Assembly (NCBI GenBank): GCA_026984035.1
Contig: JALSSW010000177.1
Coordinates: 1-35,386, forward strand
DNA length: 35,386 nucleotides
Reading direction: 5' to 3'
Source of the DNA: Planctomycetota bacterium
GTDB taxonomy: Bacteria > Planctomycetota > UBA1135 > GCA-002748355
Below, piece by piece: positions 24,065 through 33,816 of the stretch. The first letter of the stretch is position 1. Every line of letters starts with the position of its first letter. The notes below the pieces were generated by a model. It worked only from the letters and a program-made list of their open reading frames with translations. It searched no databases and was not told the origin of the DNA. The translations under genes and the position numbers were made by a program.

Positions 24065-24485
24065 TGAATTGCGGGGGTTTTGGGAAAGCCCTGGAGAGGG
24101 GAGCAGGAACTGAGGCCCTTGCTCCCACTGAGACAAACAGTTAAAAATGGTTGCTTGTCTCCTTATTCTTCCCATTCTTTGGACAAGCATATTTGGGCCT
24201 TAAGCCTGATCCCAATATGCCGGATCCAAAGGGTGGGGAGTTCATGGGGGGCGATTTCCTTGGAAAATCCAAGACCAGAAAGCAGAACCAAAAAGAAGAA
24301 CTTTGTTGCCCTGGTTTTAGTTCCTTCTTTGTAGGGATTTGTTCTTTGTGACTACTTTGAATCATCCAAACAGGACTTTTATAGGGGATCTTCTGCGATC
24401 GATCGATTAGGTTTCCAAGGATTTTTGGTTTTTTTCTTTGTCTCTTCTCAATTTTTCTTTTCTCACAGTCAAAGGAGTTCTTTCC
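24065..24485 (+). other. Long leader/intergenic region before the first secreted paralogue
   Basis: 421 bases without a gene I can support; the small open frames here have no ribosome-binding site or recognisable protein. It holds a 7-bp inverted repeat (GGGAGCA/TGCTCCC, near 24098-24126) after the dehydrogenase stop that could act as a weak terminator, and the candidate promoter at 24357-24385. The last 70 bases are T-rich. Confidence 0.5.
24357..24385 (+). promoter_or_regulatory. Candidate promoter for the secreted paralogue gene
   Basis: TTGAAT (24357-24362), 17 bases, then TATAGG (24380-24385). Four of six consensus bases match in each hexamer. It would give a leader of about 95 bases ending in AAAGGAG before the ATG at 24486. 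Confidence 0.4.
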
Positions 24486-25742
24486 ATGGGAAAGATCACA
24501 CTCTCTCTTCTGAGTGCCGGCCTCCTCGCCGGTGTCGTTGCTGCCCAAGGAATCCCAGGCGCTGGTCCTGGAGTCATTAGGGGGCAGCAGATCAGTAAAG
24601 CCTTCGACACAAAGAACCTGACCAAGGTCGGAACTGGGGTCACACAGGTCAGTCTTGTGAAGCTCCCCAACAACGCTCCGGGTACTTGGACAGCTTGCTT
24701 AACCATTCAGCGGCTTGCGAGCGCCTATGGTGGCACGGGGCAGGTGGACGGTGTTGTTATGGGCACCTGGAATATGGCCAAGAACACCTTCACTCCCAAC
24801 ACCCTTGCGAACAAACTCAACACCGGTAACAAGGGTGAGTTTGGTCTGATGCTGGAACCCAAGTTGGGTTTGGTTGCAGTTTTGGATAAATCCGATGGCG
24901 TGTATCTCGCCAAGCGGAACGTTTTCACGCAAGCCTTTCCAGCTCCCTTCAAGGTCAAGGGCGTCCCCGGGACCTATGTGGATCCATCGGTTGGAACCGT
25001 CGGTGGAAAACTGAAGCTTTTCTATGTCGCGACCTTTAACAATGTTGCCGGCATCTACATGAGTGACCTTGTTGTTCCCGCCAACATGTCGGCCACCAAT
25101 CCTCCCTCCGTTACCGGCACTCCCGTGCTGGTTTCTGCCAAGGTGCAGGCCAGTGGTTTGGTGCATTCCCCGACTCCGATGATGGGACCCGACAACGATA
25201 TCGAAGGGCTCTTTATGGCCGAACGGGTTGGAAACGATTCAGATATGTTCATTGCGAACGATTTGAATCCCAGCACGCCGACCCTGAAGGTTGCCGATAA
25301 CACGGCTTGGATGAACAACGGTGGATTTGCCGGCGGTATCTTCCACTTCGCAAACTCGGCGCACTATGCCTCCGGCTCGGACGAGCTTGGTGTGGCCTGG
25401 TTGTTGGGTGACAATGAAAAGGTTGGCGGAACCATGAACATCACCAGTGGTGTCTTCCGCGAAAGCGCCGCTGCGGTCATGCCTGTCTTCCTCTCTCTGA
25501 AGCTTCTGCCTGCCGCCCTCCCCATTGGCGGCTTCCTTGGGAAACTTGGTCTGGATCCCGCCGTCCTGGTCACAGTGGGCACTATTACTCACGCCACCCC
25601 TGATCAGAGAGGCAGCCTGGCGATTCCTCTCCCCAACAACAATGCTCTTAAGGGCCTTGTTCTTCCTATCCAGGGCGTTGCTTTTGAGCTTGCAAAGGGC
25701 CGTAAGACCTTCAGCAATACTGCATGGGTTAAAATCAAGTAG
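24486..25742 (+). CDS. Secreted protein, first of a tandem pair, unknown function
   Basis: A 418-residue protein with a clear signal peptide (MGKITLSLLSAGLLAGVVAAQG, cleavage near AAQ). The mature part is beta-rich and shares blocks with the next gene: GVVMGTWNMAKNTF, VAVLDKSDGVYLA, FPAPFKVKG, VGTVGGKLKLFYV, DNDIEGLFMAE, GGFAGGIFHFA, and the ending FSNTAWVKIK. I do not recognise the family. The ATG at 24486 has AGGAG upstream and the signal peptide begins there. Codon choice (AAG, AAC, GCC, GGC, CTC) looks strongly biased compared with neighbours, as in a highly expressed gene. It may be a cell-surface or exported structural/binding protein. It is followed by a hairpin before the second copy. 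Confidence 0.75.
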   Translation: MGKITLSLLSAGLLAGVVAAQGIPGAGPGVIRGQQISKAFDTKNLTKVGTGVTQVSLVKLPNNAPGTWTACLTIQRLASAYGGTGQVDGVVMGTWNMAKNTFTPNTLANKLNTGNKGEFGLMLEPKLGLVAVLDKSDGVYLAKRNVFTQAFPAPFKVKGVPGTYVDPSVGTVGGKLKLFYVATFNNVAGIYMSDLVVPANMSATNPPSVTGTPVLVSAKVQASGLVHSPTPMMGPDNDIEGLFMAERVGNDSDMFIANDLNPSTPTLKVADNTAWMNNGGFAGGIFHFANSAHYASGSDELGVAWLLGDNEKVGGTMNITSGVFRESAAAVMPVFLSLKLLPAALPIGGFLGKLGLDPAVLVTVGTITHATPDQRGSLAIPLPNNNALKGLVLPIQGVAFELAKGRKTFSNTAWVKIK

Positions 25743-25754
25743 AGCCCTTCGTTC

Positions 25755-25805
25755 TTTCCAATGTGCGGTCGGACCCTTAGGGGGCTGCACATTGGAAAAC
25801 CCCTT
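25755..25805 (+). terminator. Hairpin with T-run after the first secreted paralogue
   Basis: TTTCCAATGTGC (25755-25766) and GCACATTGGAAA (25787-25798) are a perfect 12-bp inverted repeat, around a 20-base centre with a small CCC/GGG hairpin, followed by CCCCTTTTT. It begins 12 bases after the stop codon. Confidence 0.7.
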
Positions 25806-25882
25806 TTTGGGCGAACTCACTTTTCAGGGCTTTGCATTCTGTGAGTGCCAAGCCCTGAACAATTTGGTATGAGCCCAAAAAG
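25803..25882. other. Nested inverted repeats before the second secreted paralogue
   Basis: CTTTTTGGGC (25803-25812) and GCCCAAAAAG (25873-25882) pair exactly. Inside them CAGGGCTT/AAGCCCTG (25825-25832, 25850-25857) and CATTC/GAGTG form a second hairpin. The outer pair would form an RNA arm shortly before the second gene's start; a role as leader element or processing site is possible but unproved. Confidence 0.5.
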
Positions 25883-25935
25883 AACCCTTCAGTTTAACAA
25901 CGTGCTTTTTGGTTCCTCTCGTGGCTTCCTTTGTT

Positions 25936-27168
25936 ATGAATCTACTTCGAAATGCACCGCTTTGTTGCGGTCCTCTTGTTCTCTCCCTGGCCCTTAGTGC
26001 GCAATCGGGTCCCGGTCCTTTTCTCAAGCCTCACCCCAGTTTTGTCATTGTCAGTTCCTTCAATTCCGTTCCCGGAAATGATATGCAACAGGTCTTTCAT
26101 GTCAGGCTTTCCAACAATCCCGCTGGGACCTATGCGACTGCTTTGACGGTGGGAGGACTCCCTCGCTTTTTTGGGGGAGACGGTAAATCGAGGGGACTTC
26201 TCATGGGGACTTTTCAGCCTTATTCGGGCAAGTTCTTGGTGAACCTCGAGGCCAAGGCTCTGAATTCCTCCAAAGATGATCGCCACCTGACCCTGGACCC
26301 CAGCGGATTGTACGCGATCTTTGATCGGGATGATGGAGTTTGGCTCTCTGTACGGTCCAAAGTCGGAACGGCCTTTCCAGCTCCTAGATTGGTTGCGGGA
26401 TTTGGGAAACTGAGGGATGTGCATCCCAACTTGGGCACGATCGGTGGCAAGACCTTTTGCTTCTATTCGGATGGATCGAAAATCCTTCGAAGAGGGATCG
26501 ATCTTAAAAATGCCAAGCTCTTTGGGACTGCTGTTGTCGTATCCCTTCCGCTTCAAAAAGGAGCGAAACCCACTTCCCCCTTCCTTCTCCGAGGTGGGGA
26601 CGGAGATGTTGAAGGCCTGTTTTTCTCAGAAGAAGTGAAGCCTCGTCCCGGGGGTGATTCGGATTTGGTCTTTGCCTCGGACCTGGATCCTGCAACACCT
26701 CCCGTCATGGTCGTACAACGGCCGGATTACACAAATTCCCCAAGCTTTGCTGGAGGGATCTTGAGTTTTGCTCATGACATTCTTCCCAGGTACCACATCA
26801 TGGAAGGGGAATTTGCCTGGATGATCGGAGATGTCGAAGGTTTGGGAGGCATCGCCGATTTGGCGGGAGCTGCATCGGCTCGGTCCTATCCGAAATCCCT
26901 GTTTACGGCGCTCTTCCTTGGAGCGGGAGTCATGAACAAAGTTCCCATTGCTGGGATTAAAGGGGCTTTGGGTCTCAATCCCGGTGTCCTCTTTTCTATG
27001 GGCTTAATTGCGCACCAAGGAGGGCAGGATGGAAGCTGGAAGGCTTCTTTCCCCATTCCTCGAGATCTCAGCTTAAAAGGGCTCAAGACGGCTTGGCAGG
27101 GCTTGACCATTGACAGCGGTCGAAATGTGAAGGTCTTTACCAATACTGCTTGGGTGAAAATTCAGTAG
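25936..27168 (+). CDS. Secreted protein, second of the tandem pair, unknown function
   Basis: A 410-residue paralogue of the preceding gene. Shared blocks in the same order include NNPAGTYATALTV, GLLMGTFQPYSG, LYAIFDRDDGVWLS, AFPAPRLV, LGTIGGKTFCFY, GDVEGLFFSEE, SFAGGILSFAHD, and the ending FTNTAWVKIQ. The N-terminus (MNLLRNAPLCCGPLVLSLALSAQ) is a signal peptide. I chose the ATG at 25936; in-frame TTG and GTG codons lie 27 and 15 bases upstream, and no strong ribosome-binding site decides. Codon use is less biased than in the first copy. Identity to the first copy is modest, so the duplication is old. Function unknown. Confidence 0.72.
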   Translation: MNLLRNAPLCCGPLVLSLALSAQSGPGPFLKPHPSFVIVSSFNSVPGNDMQQVFHVRLSNNPAGTYATALTVGGLPRFFGGDGKSRGLLMGTFQPYSGKFLVNLEAKALNSSKDDRHLTLDPSGLYAIFDRDDGVWLSVRSKVGTAFPAPRLVAGFGKLRDVHPNLGTIGGKTFCFYSDGSKILRRGIDLKNAKLFGTAVVVSLPLQKGAKPTSPFLLRGGDGDVEGLFFSEEVKPRPGGDSDLVFASDLDPATPPVMVVQRPDYTNSPSFAGGILSFAHDILPRYHIMEGEFAWMIGDVEGLGGIADLAGAASARSYPKSLFTALFLGAGVMNKVPIAGIKGALGLNPGVLFSMGLIAHQGGQDGSWKASFPIPRDLSLKGLKTAWQGLTIDSGRNVKVFTNTAWVKIQ

Positions 27169-27196
27169 AAAAGATCCCCAACCCCACAAGCTGGAT

Positions 27197-27284
27197 GGCA
27201 GCTACCTTCCCCTGGAATCAGGCCGATCAACCCTCAAAAGGCCTTGATGGCCCGCTCATTCTTTTGCGATTGAAGGTAGCTGCC
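27197..27284. terminator. Large structured hairpin between convergent genes
   Basis: GGCAGCTACCTTC (27197-27209) and GAAGGTAGCTGCC (27272-27284) are a perfect 13-bp inverted repeat. Between them GGCCGATCAA (27221-27230) and TTGATGGCC (27244-27252) form an inner stem with one bulge. It lies between the second secreted paralogue and the convergent DUF1844 gene. T-runs are poor, so it may stabilise transcript ends rather than terminate alone. Confidence 0.55.
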
Positions 27285-27294
27285 GTTTGAGGGA

Positions 27295-27686
27295 CTACTT
27301 CTGCATGTCCACAAAGGTCATGCGAAGCATGGTCAGGCGGCTTTCGAGAAGGCTCGCGAGTTCTTTGTCGAGGTTTCCCTGGGTTTTTTCCTCCAACATC
27401 CCAAGGATGTCGATGAAGTAGCGAGCCCAGGGGAGTTCTACGGAGGTCTCCCCTGTGACAGGGTGCGGGATCTTTCCCAGGGCTACAAGAGCCTGCCCAA
27501 CGAAGCCTTCGATGAAAAGCCGGAAGTCGACTGGAGGTGGGGCCATGGATTGGAGATCCGGCTGCTCCTTTTCGGATCCCTGGGCAAGGTTTTCTTGCTC
27601 TTTGCCGGAAATCGGCTGTTCCTGTTTGTTTTCGGAGCTTTGGGCCTTGTTGCTTGCTTCGTTTTGGTTTTCGTTTTTCTCTTCAC

Positions 27687-27690
<4 letters not shown>
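27295..27690 (-). CDS. DUF1844 family protein
   Basis: A 131-residue protein. The first 45 residues are Glu/Gln/Asn/Lys-rich and probably disordered. Residues about 50-130 match DUF1844: [43 protein letters not shown], and [17 protein letters not shown]. No function is known for this family. The ATG overlaps the end of pyrG by four bases (ATGA), so its translation depends on pyrG. It is convergent with the secreted paralogue. Confidence 0.88.
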
Positions 27691-29401
<1,711 letters not shown>

Positions 29402-29415
29402 TCACGATTCTTAGG

Positions 29416-29453
29416 AGCGGTTCCGGCCGAGGCTCTTTTTCTACGGAGCCGCT
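29416..29453. other. Inverted repeat between kdsB and pyrG
   Basis: AGCGGTTCCG (29416-29425) and CGGAGCCGCT (29444-29453) pair over ten positions with one G-T. It lies in the 174-base gap between the kdsB stop and the pyrG start. No T-run follows on the minus strand, so it may be a leader structure of pyrG or an RNA-processing site rather than a terminator. Confidence 0.4.
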
Positions 29454-29488
29454 ACTTTATTCCCGATCCTGCCCGGTCGCAAGCTTGG

Positions 29489-30241
29489 TCATGAAGAACA
29501 GCGGGCCAGGAAGGCTTGGTAGTCCTCCAAAGTCTCAATGCCTCGGGGTCTCTGCTCCGTTTCCAGGACCAGGATACGCCAGCCGAATTCCAGCCAACGA
29601 AGCTGCTCGAGTTCTTCGAGTTGTTCCAGCGGACTCTCAGGGAGCTTTGGAAGATCGAGAAGGGCCTTTTGACGGAAAGCGTAGACGCCAATGTGTCGTT
29701 TGGCTGAAGGCCAGTGGCTTAGGCTTTGCATGCCCTCCTTGGTGCCCGGGATGGGAGCCCTGGAGAAGTAGAGGGCCTGGCCATCGCGGCGGGCGATAAC
29801 CTTGACGACATGGGGGGAGGAGAGATCTTCAGGGCCGTCCAGGGGGCAGGCGAGGGTGGCTACCTGGGCCTCGGGGTCCTGGATGAGGGCGTGGACCAAG
29901 CGATCCAGATCTTCGGGTGCAATCTCGGGCCAATCCCCCTGGACATCGATGATGATTTCGGGATTCCCCTTCACCGAATCTGAACAAAGTGCCTCGGCGC
30001 ATCGCTCTGAGCCCGTTCTGGGCCGCTTGCTGGTCAGGAGGGCGGGAACTCCTTCTTTTTCGGAAACTTCCATGACTTCAGGCGCATCAGTGGCGACATA
30101 GACCATGGAGAGGGATCTCGTCCCTTGGGCTTTCCTGACTGTGTGTAAAAAGAGGGGTGTTCCGCTCTCCTGCAGCATGGCCTTACCTGGAAGGCGGGTG
30201 GATCCAAGCCGCACCGGAATGATGGCGACAGCTTCAGTCAC
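29489..30241 (-). CDS. kdsB: 3-deoxy-manno-octulosonate cytidylyltransferase
   Basis: A 250-residue nucleotidyltransferase with the KdsB pattern: AIIPVRLGSTRLPGKAM at the N-terminus, VYVATDAPEV, the R-TGSERCAEAL segment, IIIDVQGDWPEIAPEDLD, VVKVIARRDGQALYFSRAPIP, and HIGVYAFRQKALLDL. It couples Kdo to CMP using CTP for lipopolysaccharide core synthesis, so the cell is diderm. The start is GTG at 30241, overlapping the TGA of the upstream lipoprotein-like gene (GTGA). pyrG, which makes CTP, follows on the same strand. The last part of the family-typical C-terminus (ETLEDYQAFL) is present. Confidence 0.96.
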   Translation of the reverse strand: MTEAVAIIPVRLGSTRLPGKAMLQESGTPLFLHTVRKAQGTRSLSMVYVATDAPEVMEVSEKEGVPALLTSKRPRTGSERCAEALCSDSVKGNPEIIIDVQGDWPEIAPEDLDRLVHALIQDPEAQVATLACPLDGPEDLSSPHVVKVIARRDGQALYFSRAPIPGTKEGMQSLSHWPSAKRHIGVYAFRQKALLDLPKLPESPLEQLEELEQLRWLEFGWRILVLETEQRPRGIETLEDYQAFLARCSS

Positions 30242-30795
30242 CGGCCCGTCCCAAGGTTGAGCGCCTTCTTGCGTTTGGCTTTTTCTTGGCGGAGGCGCCT
30301 TAACTCCTCCCCGAAAACTCTTCCCCCAGCTCCCAAGCCGGCGCTCCCCATGCTCGTGTCGCCGATGTTAAAGAGCTGGAAAGCCAGGGAAAGGTGCTTG
30401 GGCCAGCGCTCCCTTCGCTCTCTGGAATCTTTCAAGCGCGGCCTCATCAAAGTCCAGCTCTGGTTTCCAAGGGTGATTTGCAATTTTGAGCTCCCCCCCA
30501 AGCTTCCTTTTGCGGCATTTTGAAAGAAACCCAGCTTCTCCTGTTCGGTGACGAAAAGTCCCATTGCCGAGTCCGGAACCACCGACCAACCTGGCCGGAT
30601 ATGGGAGCTCATTTTTTTGGAGAAATAGCTTCGGTTGACCACGGTGACGACCCGTCCTCCGCTTCGGACCTGAACCTTTCCCGGCAGGCCGGGCTTAACC
30701 CGACTGCTCAAAGAAGGTCCACCTCCGCAACTTTGCGGAATTCCAAGGCAGGTCAGCGATAGGAGGATCAGGAGAGGGGATGGGCGTAGATTCAT
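30238..30795 (-). CDS. Small exported or lipoprotein-like protein, unknown function
   Basis: A 185-residue protein starting MNLRPSPLLILLSLTCLGIP and then QSCGGGPS, which reads as a signal peptide with Cys near 22; the lipobox is weak. The mature part has beta-type segments (KVQVRSGGRVVTVVNRSYFS, KLQITLGNQSWTLM), a region FGLFVTEQEK-like, and a basic C-terminus (RRLRQEKAKRKKAL). I do not recognise the family. The ATG at 30795 was chosen because the signal peptide starts there. It ends overlapping kdsB, so it is part of the same unit; a role in the envelope is plausible from that context only. Confidence 0.62.
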   Translation of the reverse strand: MNLRPSPLLILLSLTCLGIPQSCGGGPSLSSRVKPGLPGKVQVRSGGRVVTVVNRSYFSKKMSSHIRPGWSVVPDSAMGLFVTEQEKLGFFQNAAKGSLGGSSKLQITLGNQSWTLMRPRLKDSRERRERWPKHLSLAFQLFNIGDTSMGSAGLGAGGRVFGEELRRLRQEKAKRKKALNLGTGR

Positions 30796-31060
30796 GGACC
30801 CAACGATACCCGCAGCCTTTTCCCTTCCCAAGGCCCAGCTCCTTTCGTAGAATCTCGCATTGATCCACTTGGGCTCTTCTTCCTGGGAAAATGCGGTGGG
30901 AGGGGAGCTGAAATGGAGCACTGGCGTTCGGATGATGTGATTGGGGTTCCCGTTTTTCGGGTGCTCGCGCTGATGTTTAAGAAATCGTGCAGTTCAAAGA
31001 GAGAAGCGTTCACAGAGAAATCCGATCGAAATCTTTGATTTTGGTTTTAGGGAGGGGTCG

Positions 31061-32233
31061 ATGGAAAAGATCGAAAAGGTCCTGTTGCTTGCTGTACTTA
31101 TAGCGGCGCTACTCATTATCGCGGTGATGTCGCTCTTCCCTGAAGAGAAGACGCCCCTGGATGGCCCCGGAAAAGGGGACATCTATGCCAAAGAAAAGCT
31201 TCCTTCCACAAACCTGCAGGGAAGGAGCCCTGAAGGAGGAAAGCTGACTCGAGTGGAAAACTCTTCGGGTTCAACCCTCACCCCCTCAAAAGGCAAGCCT
31301 TCTCCGATGGATGATGGGGGACTCCACAAGATGCTGACCTTGGAAGGCGAAGAGAATCCTTCCGAAAAGGGCTCATTCGGAGAAGGTTCGTCTTTGGGAG
31401 CTAAAAAATCGATGCAAACAAAGGGCTTGGAGAAAGAGGGGGGGCTTGGCCAAGAAGCCCTCTCCCGGGTTCCCGGCCTTGTGGGCGGATCTGCCTCTCA
31501 CAAGGAGGAGAAGAGTGATGCTGCTCTTTCCGCCGCGGCCCCGTCTTTCCATGAGGGCAGTCTCGAAGAGGGAGGGCAATTCCTCCGCTATCGGATCCAA
31601 AAGGGAGATGCCTTTTCCACGATCTTGGAAAAAGTCTGTGGAACCGCCCGACCCCAGGTAAAGGAGCTGGTTCTTGCCGCCAATGAACAGCTCGACCCCA
31701 ATCGGATTCTCGCCGGACATGTTCTTTTGATTCCCAAGGAAGCCATAGCTTTGGGCAAAAGGCTCTTGGCGAAAGCCAAGGCTGGGCAGCTTCCCGCTGT
31801 TTTCTCTCCTGCGGCTTCTTCTGTCTCCCGGACCGCCACACCCAGGCTTGCTGCGAAGTCTGCTGTAGCGAAACCTCTCGTCCGGGAGCCGGATGCAGCG
31901 GTTTCCGGTTTTGCGGGGATCATTACATTGAAACGGGAGGGGGCCTATAGGGGGAATCCGAATGCTGAGGGGAGCCTGTACCGGAGCCCACAGACTCGGG
32001 GGAGGAGCTCGAGAGCGAAGGTCATCAAAGCAGAAGGCCTGAGAACCTACCGCGTGAAAAAAGGAGATAGCTTTTGGAAGATCGCTGCGAAATTCCTTCC
32101 CAAGGTGCCCGGTGAGAGCAAGGCGAAGCGGAGCGCAAGGATCCATCTTTTTGTGCAGAAACTCCAAGACCTGAATCCTGAGTTCGCGGGGGGGGCTCTG
32201 GATGTAGGAAACAAAATCCGGGTTCCTCGCTGA
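31061..32233 (+). CDS. Membrane-anchored protein with two LysM domains
   Basis: A 390-residue protein. Residues about 8-25 (LLLAVLIAALLIIAVMSLF) form one membrane anchor, so most of the chain is periplasmic. A long Ser/Gly/Pro/Lys-rich linker follows. LysM 1 is at about 175-226 (YRIQKGDAFSTILEKVCG ... LDPNRILAGHVLLIP) and LysM 2 at about 328-389 (YRVKKGDSFWKIAAKFLP ... LNPEFAGGALDVGNKIRVP). LysM domains bind peptidoglycan. No catalytic domain is present, so it may anchor or space the cell wall. GGGAGGGG precedes the ATG by three bases. The second LysM is unusually long, with an insert of about ten charged residues. Confidence 0.85.
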   Translation: MEKIEKVLLLAVLIAALLIIAVMSLFPEEKTPLDGPGKGDIYAKEKLPSTNLQGRSPEGGKLTRVENSSGSTLTPSKGKPSPMDDGGLHKMLTLEGEENPSEKGSFGEGSSLGAKKSMQTKGLEKEGGLGQEALSRVPGLVGGSASHKEEKSDAALSAAAPSFHEGSLEEGGQFLRYRIQKGDAFSTILEKVCGTARPQVKELVLAANEQLDPNRILAGHVLLIPKEAIALGKRLLAKAKAGQLPAVFSPAASSVSRTATPRLAAKSAVAKPLVREPDAAVSGFAGIITLKREGAYRGNPNAEGSLYRSPQTRGRSSRAKVIKAEGLRTYRVKKGDSFWKIAAKFLPKVPGESKAKRSARIHLFVQKLQDLNPEFAGGALDVGNKIRVPR

Positions 32234-32255
32234 AGTTGATCAAGAACTCGGCCAA

Positions 32256-32310
32256 GAGGTTGACCAAGGGGTTGATCGAAAACCCCTTATAGGGTTTCAA
32301 GGTCAACCTC
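32256..32310. terminator. Nested inverted repeat between convergent LysM and NtrC-type genes
   Basis: GAGGTTGACC (32256-32265) pairs with GGTCAACCTC (32301-32310), and inside them AAGGGGTT (32266-32273) pairs with AACCCCTT (32281-32288). The arms are exact. It begins 22 bases after the LysM stop and lies before the convergent activator's stop. T-runs are short, so strong termination is not certain. Confidence 0.6.
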
Positions 32311-32367
32311 CCGCGTAAACCTCTCGAGGGTAGCTTCCTGAGAAAGAAGGCCAAAGACTTGGGGGGC

Positions 32368-33795
32368 TTATCGTAATCCCAAGTTTTTTAAGCGTTCATG
32401 GAGGTTGGTTCTGCGGATCCCGACGCGGCGGGAAGTCGCAGAAACATTCCATCCTTCCTCCTCAAGTTTGTGGCGAAGAAATTCCCGCTCTGCCGATTCT
32501 CGAAACTCTCGAAGGTCATCGATGGCAAGAAAGTGGGTCCACAAGTCTTGGGACTGCCCTTCCAGGGCCTGGGCCTTGGTCTCCTCGGCTGGGCTACCCA
32601 GCGGGGTTCTTCCTCGATGGAGCCGCTCAAGATCTTCGGGCTGGATCACATTTTCTGGGGCCAGCAAAACAGCTGCTTCGAGCAAGCTGGCGAGCTGGCG
32701 AACATTTCCCGGCCATTCTTGTGTTTCCAACCAGGTCAGGGCTTCCGAGGAGAGAGACTTTTTCCCGGAGGGGTCCCCCTTCTTCAGGATTGCTTCAGTC
32801 AGTAAGGGCAGGTCCTCGGGGTGCTCCCTCAAGGGGGGAACATGGATTTCCACTCCTCGGATCCGGTAGTAGAGATCTTCGCGAAAAGTCCCGGAGGCAA
32901 CTTCTTCTTCGAGGTTGCGGTTGGTGGCCGCCAAAATCCGGCAGTGGACGGGGTATTCCTGGCTCCCTCCCACGGACCGGGCTCTCCGTTCTTGTAAGAC
33001 ACGAAGGAGGGAGGACTGGAGGTTCTTGGGCATTTCCCCGATCTCGTCGAGGAGGAGGGTGCCTTTTCCTGCTTCGCGGAAAAGGCCCTTCCGAGCTTCG
33101 GTGGCTCCCGTAAAGGCTCCGGCCTCGTGACCGAAGAATTCCGCTTCCAGTAAGGTTTCCGGGATGGCCGCGCAATTGACCGCAATGAAAGGCGCGCTGC
33201 TCCTGGAGGAATAGATGTGAAGGTTGCGAGCAACCAACTCCTTTCCGGTGCCGTTCTCTCCGGTAATGAGGACCGGGAGGTCCGAGGAAGCCACCTTGTG
33301 GATCATCTCCTTCATTTCTGAGATGGGGGAGGAGTGCCCGAGGATCTCGTATTGAGCGAGAGCTTGTTTTTTGAGAGCGAGGTTTTCCTGGCGAAGCCCC
33401 TTGCGCTCGCGGGCGAGCTTCACTGTGGTGAGGAGGCGGTCCAGGCCCACAGGCTTCTCAAGGAAATCGACAGCCCCGCTTTGCATGGCCTGAACAGCGC
33501 TTTGAACGCGCGTTTCCGCAGTAACGACGATGATCTCGGCCTCTGGGTGTTGTTGACGGACCTTGGGAATGAGATCCAAGCCGGATCCATCGGGAAGCCC
33601 CAGATCCAGGAGAACAAGATCGGGAGGAAAAACCTGTAGGCTGTCCTCCGCTTCGGCCAGGGTGGCCGCTCCCCGTGTCCTGCAGTTTTCTCCTTCAAGG
33701 ATGGACTCAAAGGTGCTGCGTATGTCGGCTTCATCTTCGACAATGAGAACGAGGAAGGCGGTTTCCCGAACTCCCCTTTGCCCGGATTCATTCAT
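32368..33795 (-). CDS. NtrC-family sigma-54-dependent response regulator
   Basis: A 475-residue protein in the standard order. The receiver (about 14-130) has Glu20-Asp21, the phosphate-accepting Asp64 (LVLLDLGLPDG) and Lys114 (FLEKPVG). The AAA+ domain (about 150-390) has Walker A GENGTGKE (179-186), GAFTGA (226-231) intact for sigma-54 contact, and Walker B LLLDE (247-251). The C-terminal Fis-type helix-turn-helix is near 440-475 (NVSATSRRVGIRRTNLHERL). No histidine kinase is adjacent, so its partner is elsewhere. I see no clear sigma-54 -24/-12 promoter nearby. It is divergent from anmK, with 21 bases between starts, so they may share a control region. Confidence 0.96.
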   Translation of the reverse strand: MNESGQRGVRETAFLVLIVEDEADIRSTFESILEGENCRTRGAATLAEAEDSLQVFPPDLVLLDLGLPDGSGLDLIPKVRQQHPEAEIIVVTAETRVQSAVQAMQSGAVDFLEKPVGLDRLLTTVKLARERKGLRQENLALKKQALAQYEILGHSSPISEMKEMIHKVASSDLPVLITGENGTGKELVARNLHIYSSRSSAPFIAVNCAAIPETLLEAEFFGHEAGAFTGATEARKGLFREAGKGTLLLDEIGEMPKNLQSSLLRVLQERRARSVGGSQEYPVHCRILAATNRNLEEEVASGTFREDLYYRIRGVEIHVPPLREHPEDLPLLTEAILKKGDPSGKKSLSSEALTWLETQEWPGNVRQLASLLEAAVLLAPENVIQPEDLERLHRGRTPLGSPAEETKAQALEGQSQDLWTHFLAIDDLREFRESAEREFLRHKLEEEGWNVSATSRRVGIRRTNLHERLKNLGLR

Positions 33796-33816
33796 CCTGT
33801 CATTCTATCCTCCATC

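Noticed and set aside
24080-24351. Small plus-strand open frames in the gap before the secreted paralogues
   Set aside because: They lack ribosome-binding sites and give unrecognisable basic or mixed peptides in a non-coding-like region.
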